DNA from: Thiobacillus sp. 0-1251
GTDB taxonomy: Bacteria; Pseudomonadota; Gammaproteobacteria; Burkholderiales; Thiobacillaceae
Direction of reading: 5' to 3'
Assembly (NCBI GenBank): GCA_001899305.1
Contig: MKWL01000015.1
Coordinates: forward strand, 1-64,000
DNA length: 64,000 nucleotides
Part shown: positions 38,774 through 49,653 of the stretch, piece after piece
Position numbering within the stretch: the stretch's first letter is position 1
How the letters are laid out: each line of letters begins with the position of its first letter
Made by a program: the position numbers and the translations under genes
Notes under the pieces: model-generated
What the model was told of the DNA's origin: nothing
What the model saw: the letters and a program-made list of their open reading frames with translations, nothing else
The model's database searches: none

Positions 38774-39228
38774 TCAGTGAGGGTGCTGCATCTGCATGGC
38801 GCCGCCCATGGCACGCGCTTCGGCCTTCACCTCGACGGTCTGCTGTTTGCCGCCTGATTCGATCACCAGCGTGAGCGGGATGACATCACCTACCGCGATC
38901 GGTTTTTTCAGATTCATCAGCATGATGTGGAAACCGCCCGGTTCCAGCGAGACGGTCTTGCCCTTCGGCAGATCGACCGCCTTCACTTCACGCATCCGCA
39001 TCACGTCGCCATCCATTTTCATTTCGTGCACTTCCACCCGCGGCACGACGCTGCTGGAGACGCCGACCAGGCGCGCATCGGCATCCGACTGGATCTGCAT
39101 GTAGGCGCCGCCGACGGGCTGGCCCGGCATGGTGGCGCGTACCCATGCATCGGTCACGCTGATATTGGCGGCCCAGGCCGTCTGCGCTGCCAGGCTGAAG
39201 CTGCTGCAATCATCCATCCATGTTTCAT
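38774..39228 (-). CDS. PCu(A)C copper chaperone with apparent frameshift in signal peptide
   Basis: The mature domain (about 125 residues) is a PCu(A)C periplasmic copper(I) chaperone: the ligands appear as HEMKM, later MRM, and FHIMLMN (HxM), and a His/Met-rich tail ends the protein. These proteins feed copper to cytochrome oxidase. A well-placed GAGGAA site precedes an ATG at 39228 whose reading (MKHGWMIAA) is a normal signal start, but it shifts frame near 39200. The downstream frame would then read FSLAAQTAWA, the rest of a signal. The only in-frame ATG for the domain, at 39217, lacks a charged n-region. One base seems missing. Confidence 0.75.
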
Positions 39229-39245
39229 TCCGGTTTCCTCTTCTC

Positions 39246-40193
39246 TCAGAAATGCATTGTCAAACCCAGGGTCGCCGCCCAGTCCGCCGTCAGTTGCGTA
39301 CCGTTCACATTCTGATACAGCGGCAGCTGGACCAGCCCGTAGACCTGGGCATTATGGCCGACCGGCATCGCCAGGCCAGGGGAAAAATACGCATACTTTC
39401 CACCGCTGTCGGCCGGTTCGGCATTGCTGCCGGAATCGTGTCCCCGCCAGAGCAGATTGATTTGCGCGAGCGCGTGCACTGCCCCGAGCGGATAGGTCAC
39501 CCCCGCATCGAGACTGACATGGTCACCCGGCTGGTAATCCTGCCGCTCGCTGACCGCATGCTGCCAGTTCATCTGCGTGTGCCAGCCCGTTTGCGCCAGA
39601 TGGCCGGAGACGAACCCGCCCGCGATCACGTCGGTGGAACCCGATCCCGGCTGCAATGATCGTTCCGCCAGTTCGCCGTCGGCATTGCGTACCTTGGTCG
39701 AACCCGTCGGCAGCTTGACGCCGCCGATCAGGCCGTAGGCCTGGCCGTGCGCGGACTGTGCATCATCCAGCCGCAGATGCGCCAGCACACGCACGTCACC
39801 GAGCCGGGTGAAATTCCAGCTTTCCGGTTCGGGGCCGCCAACGCCGTTGAAGACGTGGGAATGGTCACGCGACACCAGCGGGGCCTGCAACGTCACGCCC
39901 AGGGAAGAACTGAAGGCATGGCTCACGCTGGCGACCATATTCCGGTTGAGCGTCTTGATCTCGTCGTGTTCACCCGTCACGCCTGCGGCCGTGGTCTTGT
40001 CCGTACCGGAACGCAGTTGATTCTGATGGATCATTTCCATGCGCAGGTCCAGGCGTGTGGCGTTTTCCTGCCAGGGTGTCTGGGTATCCCAGTCGGTGTT
40101 GATCGTGCAGAACGCCGAACCGCAACTGGCGGCTGCGGCCATCGGGAGAAGCAACAGCGGTAGCGCAAGGCCGGTCTGCCAGGTGGGGTTCAT
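39246..40193 (-). CDS. Outer-membrane beta-barrel (transporter-like) protein
   Basis: A 315-residue protein with a signal peptide (LALPLLLLPMAAAA) and a C-terminal aromatic residue (TMHF), as expected for an outer-membrane barrel. A cysteine pair sits at the mature N terminus (SCGSAFC). Alternating strand patterns such as YGLIGGVKLPTGSTKVRN and AQVYGLVQLPLYQNVNG fit the transporter-type family often seen beside copper genes. Substrate is unknown. It is 17 bases upstream of the PCu(A)C start, so the two probably form an operon. Confidence 0.7.
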   Translation of the reverse strand: MNPTWQTGLALPLLLLPMAAAASCGSAFCTINTDWDTQTPWQENATRLDLRMEMIHQNQLRSGTDKTTAAGVTGEHDEIKTLNRNMVASVSHAFSSSLGVTLQAPLVSRDHSHVFNGVGGPEPESWNFTRLGDVRVLAHLRLDDAQSAHGQAYGLIGGVKLPTGSTKVRNADGELAERSLQPGSGSTDVIAGGFVSGHLAQTGWHTQMNWQHAVSERQDYQPGDHVSLDAGVTYPLGAVHALAQINLLWRGHDSGSNAEPADSGGKYAYFSPGLAMPVGHNAQVYGLVQLPLYQNVNGTQLTADWAATLGLTMHF

Positions 40194-40486
40194 TCGTCAC
40201 GTCACGCAGGGGTTTCAGTTCGTGCACGATAACAAATTGTCCACCCCCGGCAGTGCGACATATCGTCGCATGTCGTGCGCATGCATCCATCCACCTTTCC
40301 TCGACATGCCGCAAACCGCCCGGGCCAGACGCCGTGCGGCATGCGCGAAAGAATGTACGACGGGTTGGCGCCCGGAACGGCATGCAATCGGGGCGTCAAC
40401 CGCGTGGGTTGCGGCGATTTGTCACATTCTCGGCGGCGCGTGGCTTTTTTAGACTCGGGCAAAATTTCAACAACGCCGAGAAGAAC
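40194..40486. promoter_or_regulatory. Divergent control region of the copper genes
   Basis: About 293 bases between the barrel/PCu(A)C operon and the OprC-type receptor. An inverted repeat CGACAT-N8-ATGTCG (40256-40275) is a possible operator. The frame of the receptor stays open through this region, but the residues look random, and a signal peptide begins only at 40487. Confidence 0.4.
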
Positions 40487-42715
40487 ATGCTGTTTCCCCG
40501 AAAGCCCCTCCCCTTCGCCCTCTCGCTTGCCCTGTCGGCAATCTGGAACAATGCCGCCGCCCAGAGCGACGCCTCGCCCGTTCTCCCGGAGACGCCGCTC
40601 ATGACCGTCGTCGTCGTGGGCGCGCCGGATTCCACCGATGCCGAGCTCAACGGCGTGACCCTGGATGCGGCAAGCCTGCAGCCCCTGCATGCCGCCACCA
40701 GCGACACGGCCAGCCTGCTCCGGGACGTTCCGGGCCTCAATCTCCAGAGTGCCGGCGGGGTGTCGAGCCTGCCGTCGATTCGGGGCCTGGGCGATGACCG
40801 CCTGCGCATCAAGGTCGATGGCATGGACCTGATCGCGTCCTGTCCCAACCACATGAACCCTGCCCTGTCCTACATCGATCCCACCCGCGTCGATGCCATC
40901 AAGGTATTCGCCGGCATCACGCCTGTCAGCGTCGGTGGCGACAGCATCGGCGGCACTCTCATCGTGGAATCGGCCAAACCGCAATTCGCCCGCGCCGGCG
41001 AAGGCGTCCTCACCCGGGGATCGGTCGGCACCTTCTACCGCAGCAACGGCAATGCCATGGGCGCCAACGCCGCCGTCACGGTGGCCGGCGAAAACCTCAG
41101 CGTGACCTATACCGGCTCGACCGCGCAGTCGGACAACTACAAGGCGGGTGACAATTTCAAGACGAGCACGCTCACGGGACGACCCGGACATACGCTGCCG
41201 CTCGACGAAGTCGGCTCGTCCGCCTACCGGTCGATCAACCAGGCTCTCGCGATCGCGCTGCGCAATGAGAATCACCTGTTCGATCTGAAGCTGGGCCGCC
41301 AGCACATTCCGTACGAGAATTTCCCGAACCAGCGCATGGACATGACCGACAACACGAGCGATCAGGTCAATCTGGGCTACACCGGGCAATATCAGTGGGG
41401 CGTTCTGAAGGCGCGCGTCTATCACGAGAAGACCCGGCACGAAATGAACTTCGGCGACGACAAGCAGTTCGTGTACGGCACCGCCCCGGGCATGCCGATG
41501 AACTCCGACGGGAAGACCACCGGCGTATCGGTCAACGCGGATATCCGGCTTTCTGAACGCGACACCGTGCGGGTCGGCAGCGAATACCAGGCCTATCGAC
41601 TGGACGACTGGTGGCCGCCGTCGGGGACGGGCGGCATGTCTCCGGGCACCTTCTGGAACATCAACGACGGCCAGCGCGACCGCTACGCCCTGTTCGGCGA
41701 ATGGGAGGCGCGCCTCACGCCGCAGTGGACCAGCCTGCTGGGGCTACGCCACGAAACGGTCAGGATGGATGCGGGCAATGCGGCGGGCTACTGCACCAGC
41801 GGCATGTGCATGGGCAACCAGCTTGCCGATAGCGCCAGCTTCAACAGCCAGGATCACAGCAGGACCGACCACAACTGGGACCTGACCGCGCTGGCGCGCT
41901 ACACCCCCGATGCCACGCAGACCTACGAGGCAGGCCTCGCGCAAAAGACCCGCTCGCCCAATCTGTACGAACGCTACACCTGGTCCACCTGGCCCATGGC
42001 AGCGATCATGAACAACTTCGTCGGCGACGGAAACGGCTATGTCGGCAACCTCGACCTCAAGCCGGAGGTGGCGCACACGCTGAGCCTTGCCGCCGACTGG
42101 CACGATGCCCGGCAGAAAGTCTGGGGCGTGCGCATCGCGCCCTACTACACGCATGTCCGGGACTACATCGACGCACGCTGCAGCAGCGCCAGCTGCCCCG
42201 ACGGACAATTCAACGTGCTCAAGTACGTCAACCAGTCGGCCCGGCTGGTTGGCGTCGACCTCTCCGGTCATCTCCTCGCCGCCAGCACGCCCGCGTATGG
42301 CGATTTCACCGTGAGCGGCATCGTGAATGTCACCCGTGGCGAAAACCGGGATACGGGTGACAACCTGTACAACATCATGCCGCTGAACGCGAAGCTGGCC
42401 CTGACGCAAAAACGGGGACGCCTGACCAACACGGTCGAAGCGCAGTTCGTCGCGGCCAAACACACCGTCTCGGATGTCCGGAACGAAGTGGAAACCAGCG
42501 GCTACAGCCTATTCAATCTGCGCAGCAGCTACGCATGGAAGCAAGTCCGCCTGGACGTGGGGATCGACAACCTGTTCGACAGGGGCTATGCGCTGCCCTT
42601 GGGCGGCGCCTATGTCGGCCAGGGCATGACGATGTCCATCAATGGCATCCCCTGGGGCATCGCCGTGCCCGGCCCGGGTCGCTCGGTCTATGCCGGCGTG
42701 AACTACCAGTTCTAG
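40487..42715 (+). CDS. OprC/NosA-type TonB-dependent copper receptor
   Basis: A 742-residue outer-membrane receptor: signal peptide (ALSLALSAIWNNAAAQ), plug domain (~40-165), 22-strand barrel and terminal phenylalanine. The OprC/NosA hallmark is present: Cys119 and Met123 in the plug (ASCPNHMNP, CxxxM) and His318 and Met320 in the barrel (RHEMNF, HxM), which match the CxxxM-HxM copper site of Pseudomonas OprC. Extra Met-rich loops (GTAPGMPMNS) fit copper capture. The predicted role is copper uptake, and it lies beside the PCu(A)C chaperone and the bufferin operon. Confidence 0.9.
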   Translation: MLFPRKPLPFALSLALSAIWNNAAAQSDASPVLPETPLMTVVVVGAPDSTDAELNGVTLDAASLQPLHAATSDTASLLRDVPGLNLQSAGGVSSLPSIRGLGDDRLRIKVDGMDLIASCPNHMNPALSYIDPTRVDAIKVFAGITPVSVGGDSIGGTLIVESAKPQFARAGEGVLTRGSVGTFYRSNGNAMGANAAVTVAGENLSVTYTGSTAQSDNYKAGDNFKTSTLTGRPGHTLPLDEVGSSAYRSINQALAIALRNENHLFDLKLGRQHIPYENFPNQRMDMTDNTSDQVNLGYTGQYQWGVLKARVYHEKTRHEMNFGDDKQFVYGTAPGMPMNSDGKTTGVSVNADIRLSERDTVRVGSEYQAYRLDDWWPPSGTGGMSPGTFWNINDGQRDRYALFGEWEARLTPQWTSLLGLRHETVRMDAGNAAGYCTSGMCMGNQLADSASFNSQDHSRTDHNWDLTALARYTPDATQTYEAGLAQKTRSPNLYERYTWSTWPMAAIMNNFVGDGNGYVGNLDLKPEVAHTLSLAADWHDARQKVWGVRIAPYYTHVRDYIDARCSSASCPDGQFNVLKYVNQSARLVGVDLSGHLLAASTPAYGDFTVSGIVNVTRGENRDTGDNLYNIMPLNAKLALTQKRGRLTNTVEAQFVAAKHTVSDVRNEVETSGYSLFNLRSSYAWKQVRLDVGIDNLFDRGYALPLGGAYVGQGMTMSINGIPWGIAVPGPGRSVYAGVNYQF

Positions 42716-42754
42716 GAATGCCGCAGCGGGCTTTAATCCCCGCCGCAAATCCGG

Positions 42755-42790
42755 GCCCCGCGCGCTGTGTGCACGGGGCTCGTTTCATTT
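42755..42790 (+). terminator. Probable terminator after the copper receptor
   Basis: GCCCCG (42755-42760) pairs with CGGGGC (42774-42779), with a partly paired interior, and is followed by a T-rich tail (CGTTTCATTT). It starts 40 bases after the receptor stop. Confidence 0.5.
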
Positions 42791-42821
42791 CAACGCCCCA
42801 TTCGACAACAGGCGACACGGC

Positions 42822-42847
42822 AAAAAAATCCCGCCGGGCAGGCGGGA
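42822..42847 (-). terminator. Orphan minus-strand terminator upstream of regB
   Basis: On the minus strand TCCCGCC / GGCGGGA (7-bp stem, 5-base loop) is followed by seven Ts. No annotated minus-strand gene ends here, so it may end a small RNA or antisense transcript starting in or near the regB 5' region. Confidence 0.5.
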
Positions 42848-42968
42848 CAGGTTTGGAGCAGAGCGCGGGTAAAACGCCTGCACACTTTAAAGACGGCGCA
42901 CGATGCGCACAATTGGACAAATTGCCGCAGCCCGCGGCACCCGGCGACACGGGTATTACAATGCCGCC

Positions 42969-44225
42969 ATGTCGTCAGCGACCGATTCCACCCTGTTGTC
43001 CACCCTGCCCGCGCGTGCCCTGCTGGGGCGTCTGCTGGCGGTGCGCCTCTCGTTGATCGGCGGCTGGGCGGCCGGCATCGTCTGGCTGCACTGGGGCCTG
43101 CGCATCCCGATGCCGCTGTTGCCGATGGGTGCGGTCCTGCTGCTCATGGGCATGTTCTCGCTCACCACGGCATGGCGGCTGCGGCTGGACTTGCCCGCTA
43201 CCCAGATGGAATTTCTGGCCCACCTGCTCGCCGACCTCACCGCATTCGCGGTGCTGGTTTTTTTCAGCGGCGGCGTGACCAACCCCTTCGTCTCGCTCAT
43301 GCTGGTGCCCGTCGTCATCGCGGCGATCAGCCTGCGCCCGCGCTGGGTGTGGCTGCTGGCAGCCGTGGCGGGCGGCTTCTACGGCCTGCTGCTGTTCTAT
43401 TTCCAGCCGCTCGCCGTGACCGATCCGATCGCCGCCTACGGCATGCATCTGGGCGGCATGTGGTTCAATTTCCTCATCAGCGCAGGGCTGATCGCCTTCT
43501 TCGTCACCCGCATGCATGCCGCCCTGCGCACGCGCGACCAGGAGCTGTCCGCGCTGCGCGAAAAACAGCTGCGCGACGAACGCATCGTCGCGCTGGGCAC
43601 GCAGGCCGCGCTGGCTGCGCACGAACTCGCCACCCCACTCGCCACCATCCAGACCACGGCACATGAGCTCGCGCGCGAATTCGCCAACGACCCCGACATC
43701 GGCGCCGATTGCCATCTGCTCGAAAAACAGGCCCAGGCCTGCAAGCAGATCCTCACCCAGCTTGCCGCACGCGCCCAGGACAGTGCGGCGGCCGCCCATC
43801 CGCTCGATGCCTGGCTCGCCACCCTGGTCGAGCGCTGGCAGGTGCTGCGCCCCGATGCCCATGTCCGCTTCACGCTACTGAACGACAGCCGCGACTTCAT
43901 CCCGCCCGAGGGCCTGGAGCAGGCGATCCTGAACGTGCTGAACAATGCAGCCGACGTGTCGCCCCACGCCGTCGAATTCGCAGCCACCGCCAGCCGCGAC
44001 GCGCTGGCGATCGATATCGCGGATCGCGGCCCCGGCTTTACGCCCGAACAGAAGGCGCAGGCGGGACGCGTGCTGTTCAGCGGCAAGCCAGGGCGCGGCT
44101 GGGGCATGGGCCTCGCGCTCACCCACGCCACCCTGGAACGGATCGGCGGCACGCTGACCCTGGCCGAACGCAACGGCGGCGGTACCCGCGTGCGCATCAC
44201 CTTGCCTTGGACACATCCCGTATGA
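42969..44225 (+). CDS. regB: Redox sensor histidine kinase RegB/PrrB type
   Basis: A 418-residue membrane kinase with six membrane segments (~20-180). The quinone-site heptapeptide GGVTNPF is at 101-107, the phospho-histidine is His218 in AAHELATPLATI, and the redox-box cysteine is Cys258 in QAQACKQIL; these are the three sensing and signalling marks of RegB. The ATP-binding domain has NVLNNAADVSP and DRGPGF. It should phosphorylate RegA under reducing or low-oxygen conditions and could tie CO2 fixation and respiration together. The start at 42969 is preferred over an upstream ATG in the same frame. Confidence 0.9.
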   Translation: MSSATDSTLLSTLPARALLGRLLAVRLSLIGGWAAGIVWLHWGLRIPMPLLPMGAVLLLMGMFSLTTAWRLRLDLPATQMEFLAHLLADLTAFAVLVFFSGGVTNPFVSLMLVPVVIAAISLRPRWVWLLAAVAGGFYGLLLFYFQPLAVTDPIAAYGMHLGGMWFNFLISAGLIAFFVTRMHAALRTRDQELSALREKQLRDERIVALGTQAALAAHELATPLATIQTTAHELAREFANDPDIGADCHLLEKQAQACKQILTQLAARAQDSAAAAHPLDAWLATLVERWQVLRPDAHVRFTLLNDSRDFIPPEGLEQAILNVLNNAADVSPHAVEFAATASRDALAIDIADRGPGFTPEQKAQAGRVLFSGKPGRGWGMGLALTHATLERIGGTLTLAERNGGGTRVRITLPWTHPV

Positions 44226-44755
44226 ACAAGAAATTGCTGATCGTCGAGGACGACGCCGATTTTGCGGCGGCCCTGTCGCGCGCCATGGGCAAGCGCGGCT
44301 TCGAGACTGCCGTGGCGCACGATGCGGTAGAAGCCCGGTCCGTGGCCACAGCCTTTTCCCCCAGTCATGCCGTCGTCGATCTGAAGCTGCCGGGCGAATC
44401 GGGGCTGGCTGTCGTGGCCGCGCTCGCCGCGCGCACACCCGCGCCTGCCATCGTGGTGCTCACCGGCTACGCCAGCATCGCCACCGCCGTCGAGGCGGTC
44501 CGCCTGGGCGCACGACACTACCTGGCGAAACCGGCGGATGCCGACGAGATCCTCGCCGCGCTCATGCGCGACCAGCCCGATGCCGCGCTGGAAGTCAGTC
44601 CCGAGCCGCTATCCGTGGCACGGCTGGAATGGGAACACATCCAGAAGGTGCTGAACGAACACGACGGCAACATCTCGGCCACCGCACGCGCATTGAAGAT
44701 GCACCGCCGGACCCTGCAGCGAAAACTCGACAAGAACCCGCCGAAGGCGGGTTGA
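44222..44755 (+). CDS. regA: Response regulator RegA/PrrA type
   Basis: A 177-residue regulator. The receiver domain has LLIVEDDADF and the phospho-aspartate in AVVDLKLPGESG. The C-terminal Fis-like HTH reads NISATARALKMHRRTLQRKL, the near-invariant DNA-binding helix of RegA, PrrA and ActR. It overlaps regB by four bases (ATGA). A stem AACCCGCC / GGCGGGTT covers its last codons and may help end the transcript. Confidence 0.93.
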   Translation: MNKKLLIVEDDADFAAALSRAMGKRGFETAVAHDAVEARSVATAFSPSHAVVDLKLPGESGLAVVAALAARTPAPAIVVLTGYASIATAVEAVRLGARHYLAKPADADEILAALMRDQPDAALEVSPEPLSVARLEWEHIQKVLNEHDGNISATARALKMHRRTLQRKLDKNPPKAG

Positions 44756-44778
44756 ACGCCGGGGTCCGTCAGCGCGGG

Positions 44779-45609
44779 CTAGCCGCCGCTGCCCCAGTCG
44801 ACCCATCCGGTATACGCCGTCAGCAGCACCAGCAGGCCGAACACGATGCGGTACCAGGCGAACACCGTGAAATCGTGGCGGCTGACGAAGCGGATCAGGC
44901 CGCGCACCGCCAGCAGCGCGCTGATGAACGAAGCCGCGCTGCCCACTGCAAACAGGCCGATGTCGTCCGTGCTGAAAAGATGCCGGTTCTTGAAGACGTC
45001 GTAGAACGTCGCGGCGAACATGGTCGGGATCGCGAGGAAAAACGAGAACTCCGTTGCCGTCTTGCGCGACAGGCCGAAAAACAGACCGCCGATGATCGTC
45101 GCCCCCGAACGCGAGGTGCCGGGAATCATCGCCAGTGCCTGCGCAAATCCGACCTTCAACGCATCGCGCCAGTTCATGTCGTCGACCGTTTCCGCACGGA
45201 TGACGTGCTTGCGCCGTTCCGCCCACAAAATCAGCACGCCGCCGATGATCAGCGCGGAGGCGACGACGATGGGGTTGAACAGGTAGTACTTGATCTGCTT
45301 GATGAACAGAAAGCCCAGTACCGCCGCAGGGAGAAAGGCCACGATCAGGTTGATCGCCAGCCGCTGCGAGGCCGGCTCGGTCGTGACGTTGACCAGCGCA
45401 TGTCCGAGGCGCGCCCGGTATTCCCACACCACTGCCAGGATCGCCGCGAACTGGATCGCGATCTCGAACACCTTGCCTTTGTCGTCGTTGAAGTTGAGCA
45501 GCTGTCCGACCAGGATCAGGTGGCCGGTGCTGGACACCGGCAGGAACTCGGTCAGGCCTTCGACGATGCCGAGGATGAGCGCGTGCAGGAGAATGGTGGG
45601 ATCGGTCAT
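44779..45609 (-). CDS. uppP: Undecaprenyl-diphosphatase UppP/BacA
   Basis: A 276-residue membrane enzyme that recycles the cell-wall lipid carrier by removing a phosphate from C55-PP. The [20 protein letters not shown] motif (catalytic Glu/Ser) and [16 protein letters not shown] are intact, with eight membrane segments. The ATG at 45609 gives the normal length. Convergent with regA. Confidence 0.95.
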   Translation of the reverse strand: MTDPTILLHALILGIVEGLTEFLPVSSTGHLILVGQLLNFNDDKGKVFEIAIQFAAILAVVWEYRARLGHALVNVTTEPASQRLAINLIVAFLPAAVLGFLFIKQIKYYLFNPIVVASALIIGGVLILWAERRKHVIRAETVDDMNWRDALKVGFAQALAMIPGTSRSGATIIGGLFFGLSRKTATEFSFFLAIPTMFAATFYDVFKNRHLFSTDDIGLFAVGSAASFISALLAVRGLIRFVSRHDFTVFAWYRIVFGLLVLLTAYTGWVDWGSGG

Positions 45610-45627
45610 GGCAAGGGTCTGGGCATG

Positions 45628-45654
45628 AAAAAAAAAACGCGTCGGGCTGACGCG
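45628..45654 (-). terminator. Terminator of the 7TM diguanylate cyclase gene
   Basis: On the minus strand CGCGTC / GACGCG with a five-base loop is followed by ten Ts (45628-45637 complement). It sits between the GGDEF gene and uppP and separates their transcripts. Confidence 0.85.
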
Positions 45655-45700
45655 CTGCGGATTATACGCGGCGCTCATGGCCGCTTCGTGATCGCGGCAT

Positions 45701-47428
45701 TCAGAGGGAAAGCGCTTGTTCAGACTCGCAGGCGGTCACCCGGTTCCGTCCCTGCTGCTTGGACTGGTAAAGGCATTCGTCGGCGGCCGCGATCAGGGCG
45801 TCCAGCGTGAGATGGGCGAGCGCACGCTGGGCAATGCCAAAGCTCGCCGTCACCGCGCTTGCGCCGGATTCGTGCGGCACGCGCATGCTCGCGATTGCGG
45901 TACGCAACCGCTCCGCCAGCTTTGTCGCCTCATCCCGATCGGTTTCGGGCAGGAACACGATGAATTCCTCGCCCCCCCAGCGGGCCAGCACATCGCCCAG
46001 GCGAATGGATTGCCTGAGAATGGCCGCGGTCGCCTTCAGCACGTCGTCGCCGTGTGCGTGGCCATAGGCATCGTTGACCTGCTTGAACAGATCGATGTCG
46101 AGCAGCATGACCGACGTGGGATGCCCGTGGCGAATGGCGTGGCTCCACAGTGCGCCGGTCTTGTCGTAAAAGGCGCGCCGGTTGTTCAATCCGGTCAGCG
46201 GGTCCATTTGCGCCAGCCGTTCGGCACGCAACCGTTCTTCCTGACCGACGCGCAGCTGGTAGGCCAGCGCCAGGGCAAGCAGCGTGGCGTCGAGCTGCAT
46301 GCCGATTTCCACGGCACGGAACGTCCAGCTGTTGTGCGGGATGAAGCCCCAGACCGACAAGGTCGTCAGCAGGGCGCCCACCATGGCCGAGAGGGCGGCA
46401 ATGAGGAAATATTGCGCCGGTTTCTGCCCGGTGCGGACCGAGATGATGCCCAGCAACAGCATGATGCTGCTGAACAGGAACGCGAAGACGAATGCATCCA
46501 GCAGCGCATATTTCTGGCTGTCCAGCAGGATGGCCGCCGCCAGCAGAATACCGAAGATGACGCAAAACCCGATGACCGCCTTGCGCACTCGCGGGAAATA
46601 CACCTGCAGATCGAGAAAGCGGATGGCAAACAGCAGGCCGGACACGCCATACAGGAACATCAGGACCGGGTTGGACCATTGCTGCCAGATGGTCGAATCG
46701 GGCCAGAACCAGGCGAAACCATGACCGGTATAGGCGACATTCATGGCGACGAACATCGCCAGGTAGAGCGCATAGTACAGATAGCGCGAGCTACGGAGGC
46801 TGGCGAAAAGAATGGCGTTATACGCCATCAGGGCGAGCAGGAAACCATAGACGATGCCATAGCTGAATTCCTGCTGCATTTGCCGGAGCCGCGAGGTTTC
46901 CGGGCTCAACAGATAGATCGGCGCGACCATGGGGTCGGGCGTCTCCAGGCGGATGAACACGTCGCTGGTCCCCGGCTCGAACGTATGGTCGAACACGAAG
47001 TAACGGCTGTCGACCGGGCGTTGCGCGAAGGGCAGCGTATCGCCGGCCCGGTACCGTTCGACCGTCTTGCCGCGATACTGGACGTAGACCTCGACCTGGT
47101 CGAGCCAGGCGATTTCGATGGACAGTCTTTTCTGCAGCGGCGCGGCGGTCGGGTTGTCCACCGCAAAATGGATCCACGCAGACTTCGAACCAATGCCGAA
47201 ATTCAGGACCGGGCTGTTCCCCGGAGAGAATTGTCCCGCCTGGTAGGCCGCAATCGCGGCCGGCAGGGTGAGCCGCCCATCCTGCTCTTTCAGAAATTCC
47301 GTCGACAGGCCAATGGCCGACTCATGATCGAGGACGGCTGACAGCGGCTGGGCAGCCACCGGTACGCTGCCCAGCCAAACCAGCATGGCGACAAGCCGAA
47401 AAAGCCATCTGAACAATCTGTTGTACAA
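45701..47428 (-). CDS. 7TMR-DISM diguanylate cyclase (GGDEF)
   Basis: A 575-residue receptor-type diguanylate cyclase. After a signal peptide comes a periplasmic 7TMR-DISMED2 domain (~30-170, with [12 protein letters not shown] and [11 protein letters not shown]), then a seven-helix membrane domain (~180-385), then GGDEF (~400-565) with [13 protein letters not shown] and an intact active site [10 protein letters not shown]. It should make cyclic-di-GMP in response to an unknown periplasmic ligand. Confidence 0.9.
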   Translation of the reverse strand: MYNRLFRWLFRLVAMLVWLGSVPVAAQPLSAVLDHESAIGLSTEFLKEQDGRLTLPAAIAAYQAGQFSPGNSPVLNFGIGSKSAWIHFAVDNPTAAPLQKRLSIEIAWLDQVEVYVQYRGKTVERYRAGDTLPFAQRPVDSRYFVFDHTFEPGTSDVFIRLETPDPMVAPIYLLSPETSRLRQMQQEFSYGIVYGFLLALMAYNAILFASLRSSRYLYYALYLAMFVAMNVAYTGHGFAWFWPDSTIWQQWSNPVLMFLYGVSGLLFAIRFLDLQVYFPRVRKAVIGFCVIFGILLAAAILLDSQKYALLDAFVFAFLFSSIMLLLGIISVRTGQKPAQYFLIAALSAMVGALLTTLSVWGFIPHNSWTFRAVEIGMQLDATLLALALAYQLRVGQEERLRAERLAQMDPLTGLNNRRAFYDKTGALWSHAIRHGHPTSVMLLDIDLFKQVNDAYGHAHGDDVLKATAAILRQSIRLGDVLARWGGEEFIVFLPETDRDEATKLAERLRTAIASMRVPHESGASAVTASFGIAQRALAHLTLDALIAAADECLYQSKQQGRNRVTACESEQALSL

Positions 47429-47455
47429 GTTCGGCGCCGGTCGTGTACTGGAATG

Positions 47456-49453
<1,998 letters not shown>

Positions 49454-49485
49454 TCAGCCTCGCTGTTTAGTCCACGGGAGGCCTG

Positions 49486-49575
49486 TCAGCCTCCCTACGG
49501 CGGTCTCAACCGCATCAGGTTCGAAGGGTATCTCTCACTCCATTCGGCGTGACGGCCGTCCGGAGACCCCTGGCG
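49486..49575 (-). promoter_or_regulatory. TPP riboswitch (THI element) of thiC
   Basis: Read on the minus strand, the leader holds the conserved parts in order: AGGGGTCTCCGG near 49560-49572, TGAGAGATACCC, CGAACCTGAT and, after GCGGTT, CCGCCGTAGGGA near 49494-49503. A following stem GGGAGGC / GCCTCCC (49477-49496) may be the expression platform. It represses thiC when thiamine pyrophosphate is plentiful. Confidence 0.93.
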
Positions 49576-49653
49576 AGCGGCTCAAGGTAGCGGAATTGTG
49601 GAATAATTGCAAGGCAATCCCCCATCTAACTTATTGATAATCAAGGGCACCGC

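Noticed and set aside
40253-40486. 78-codon N-terminal extension of the OprC-type receptor
   Set aside because: The extension has no signal peptide and looks random; a normal signal starts at 40487.
44735-44753. Stem at the regA 3' end as a rho-independent terminator
   Set aside because: The 8-bp stem is strong but lies inside the coding end and has no T-run after it, so I mention it only within the regA entry.
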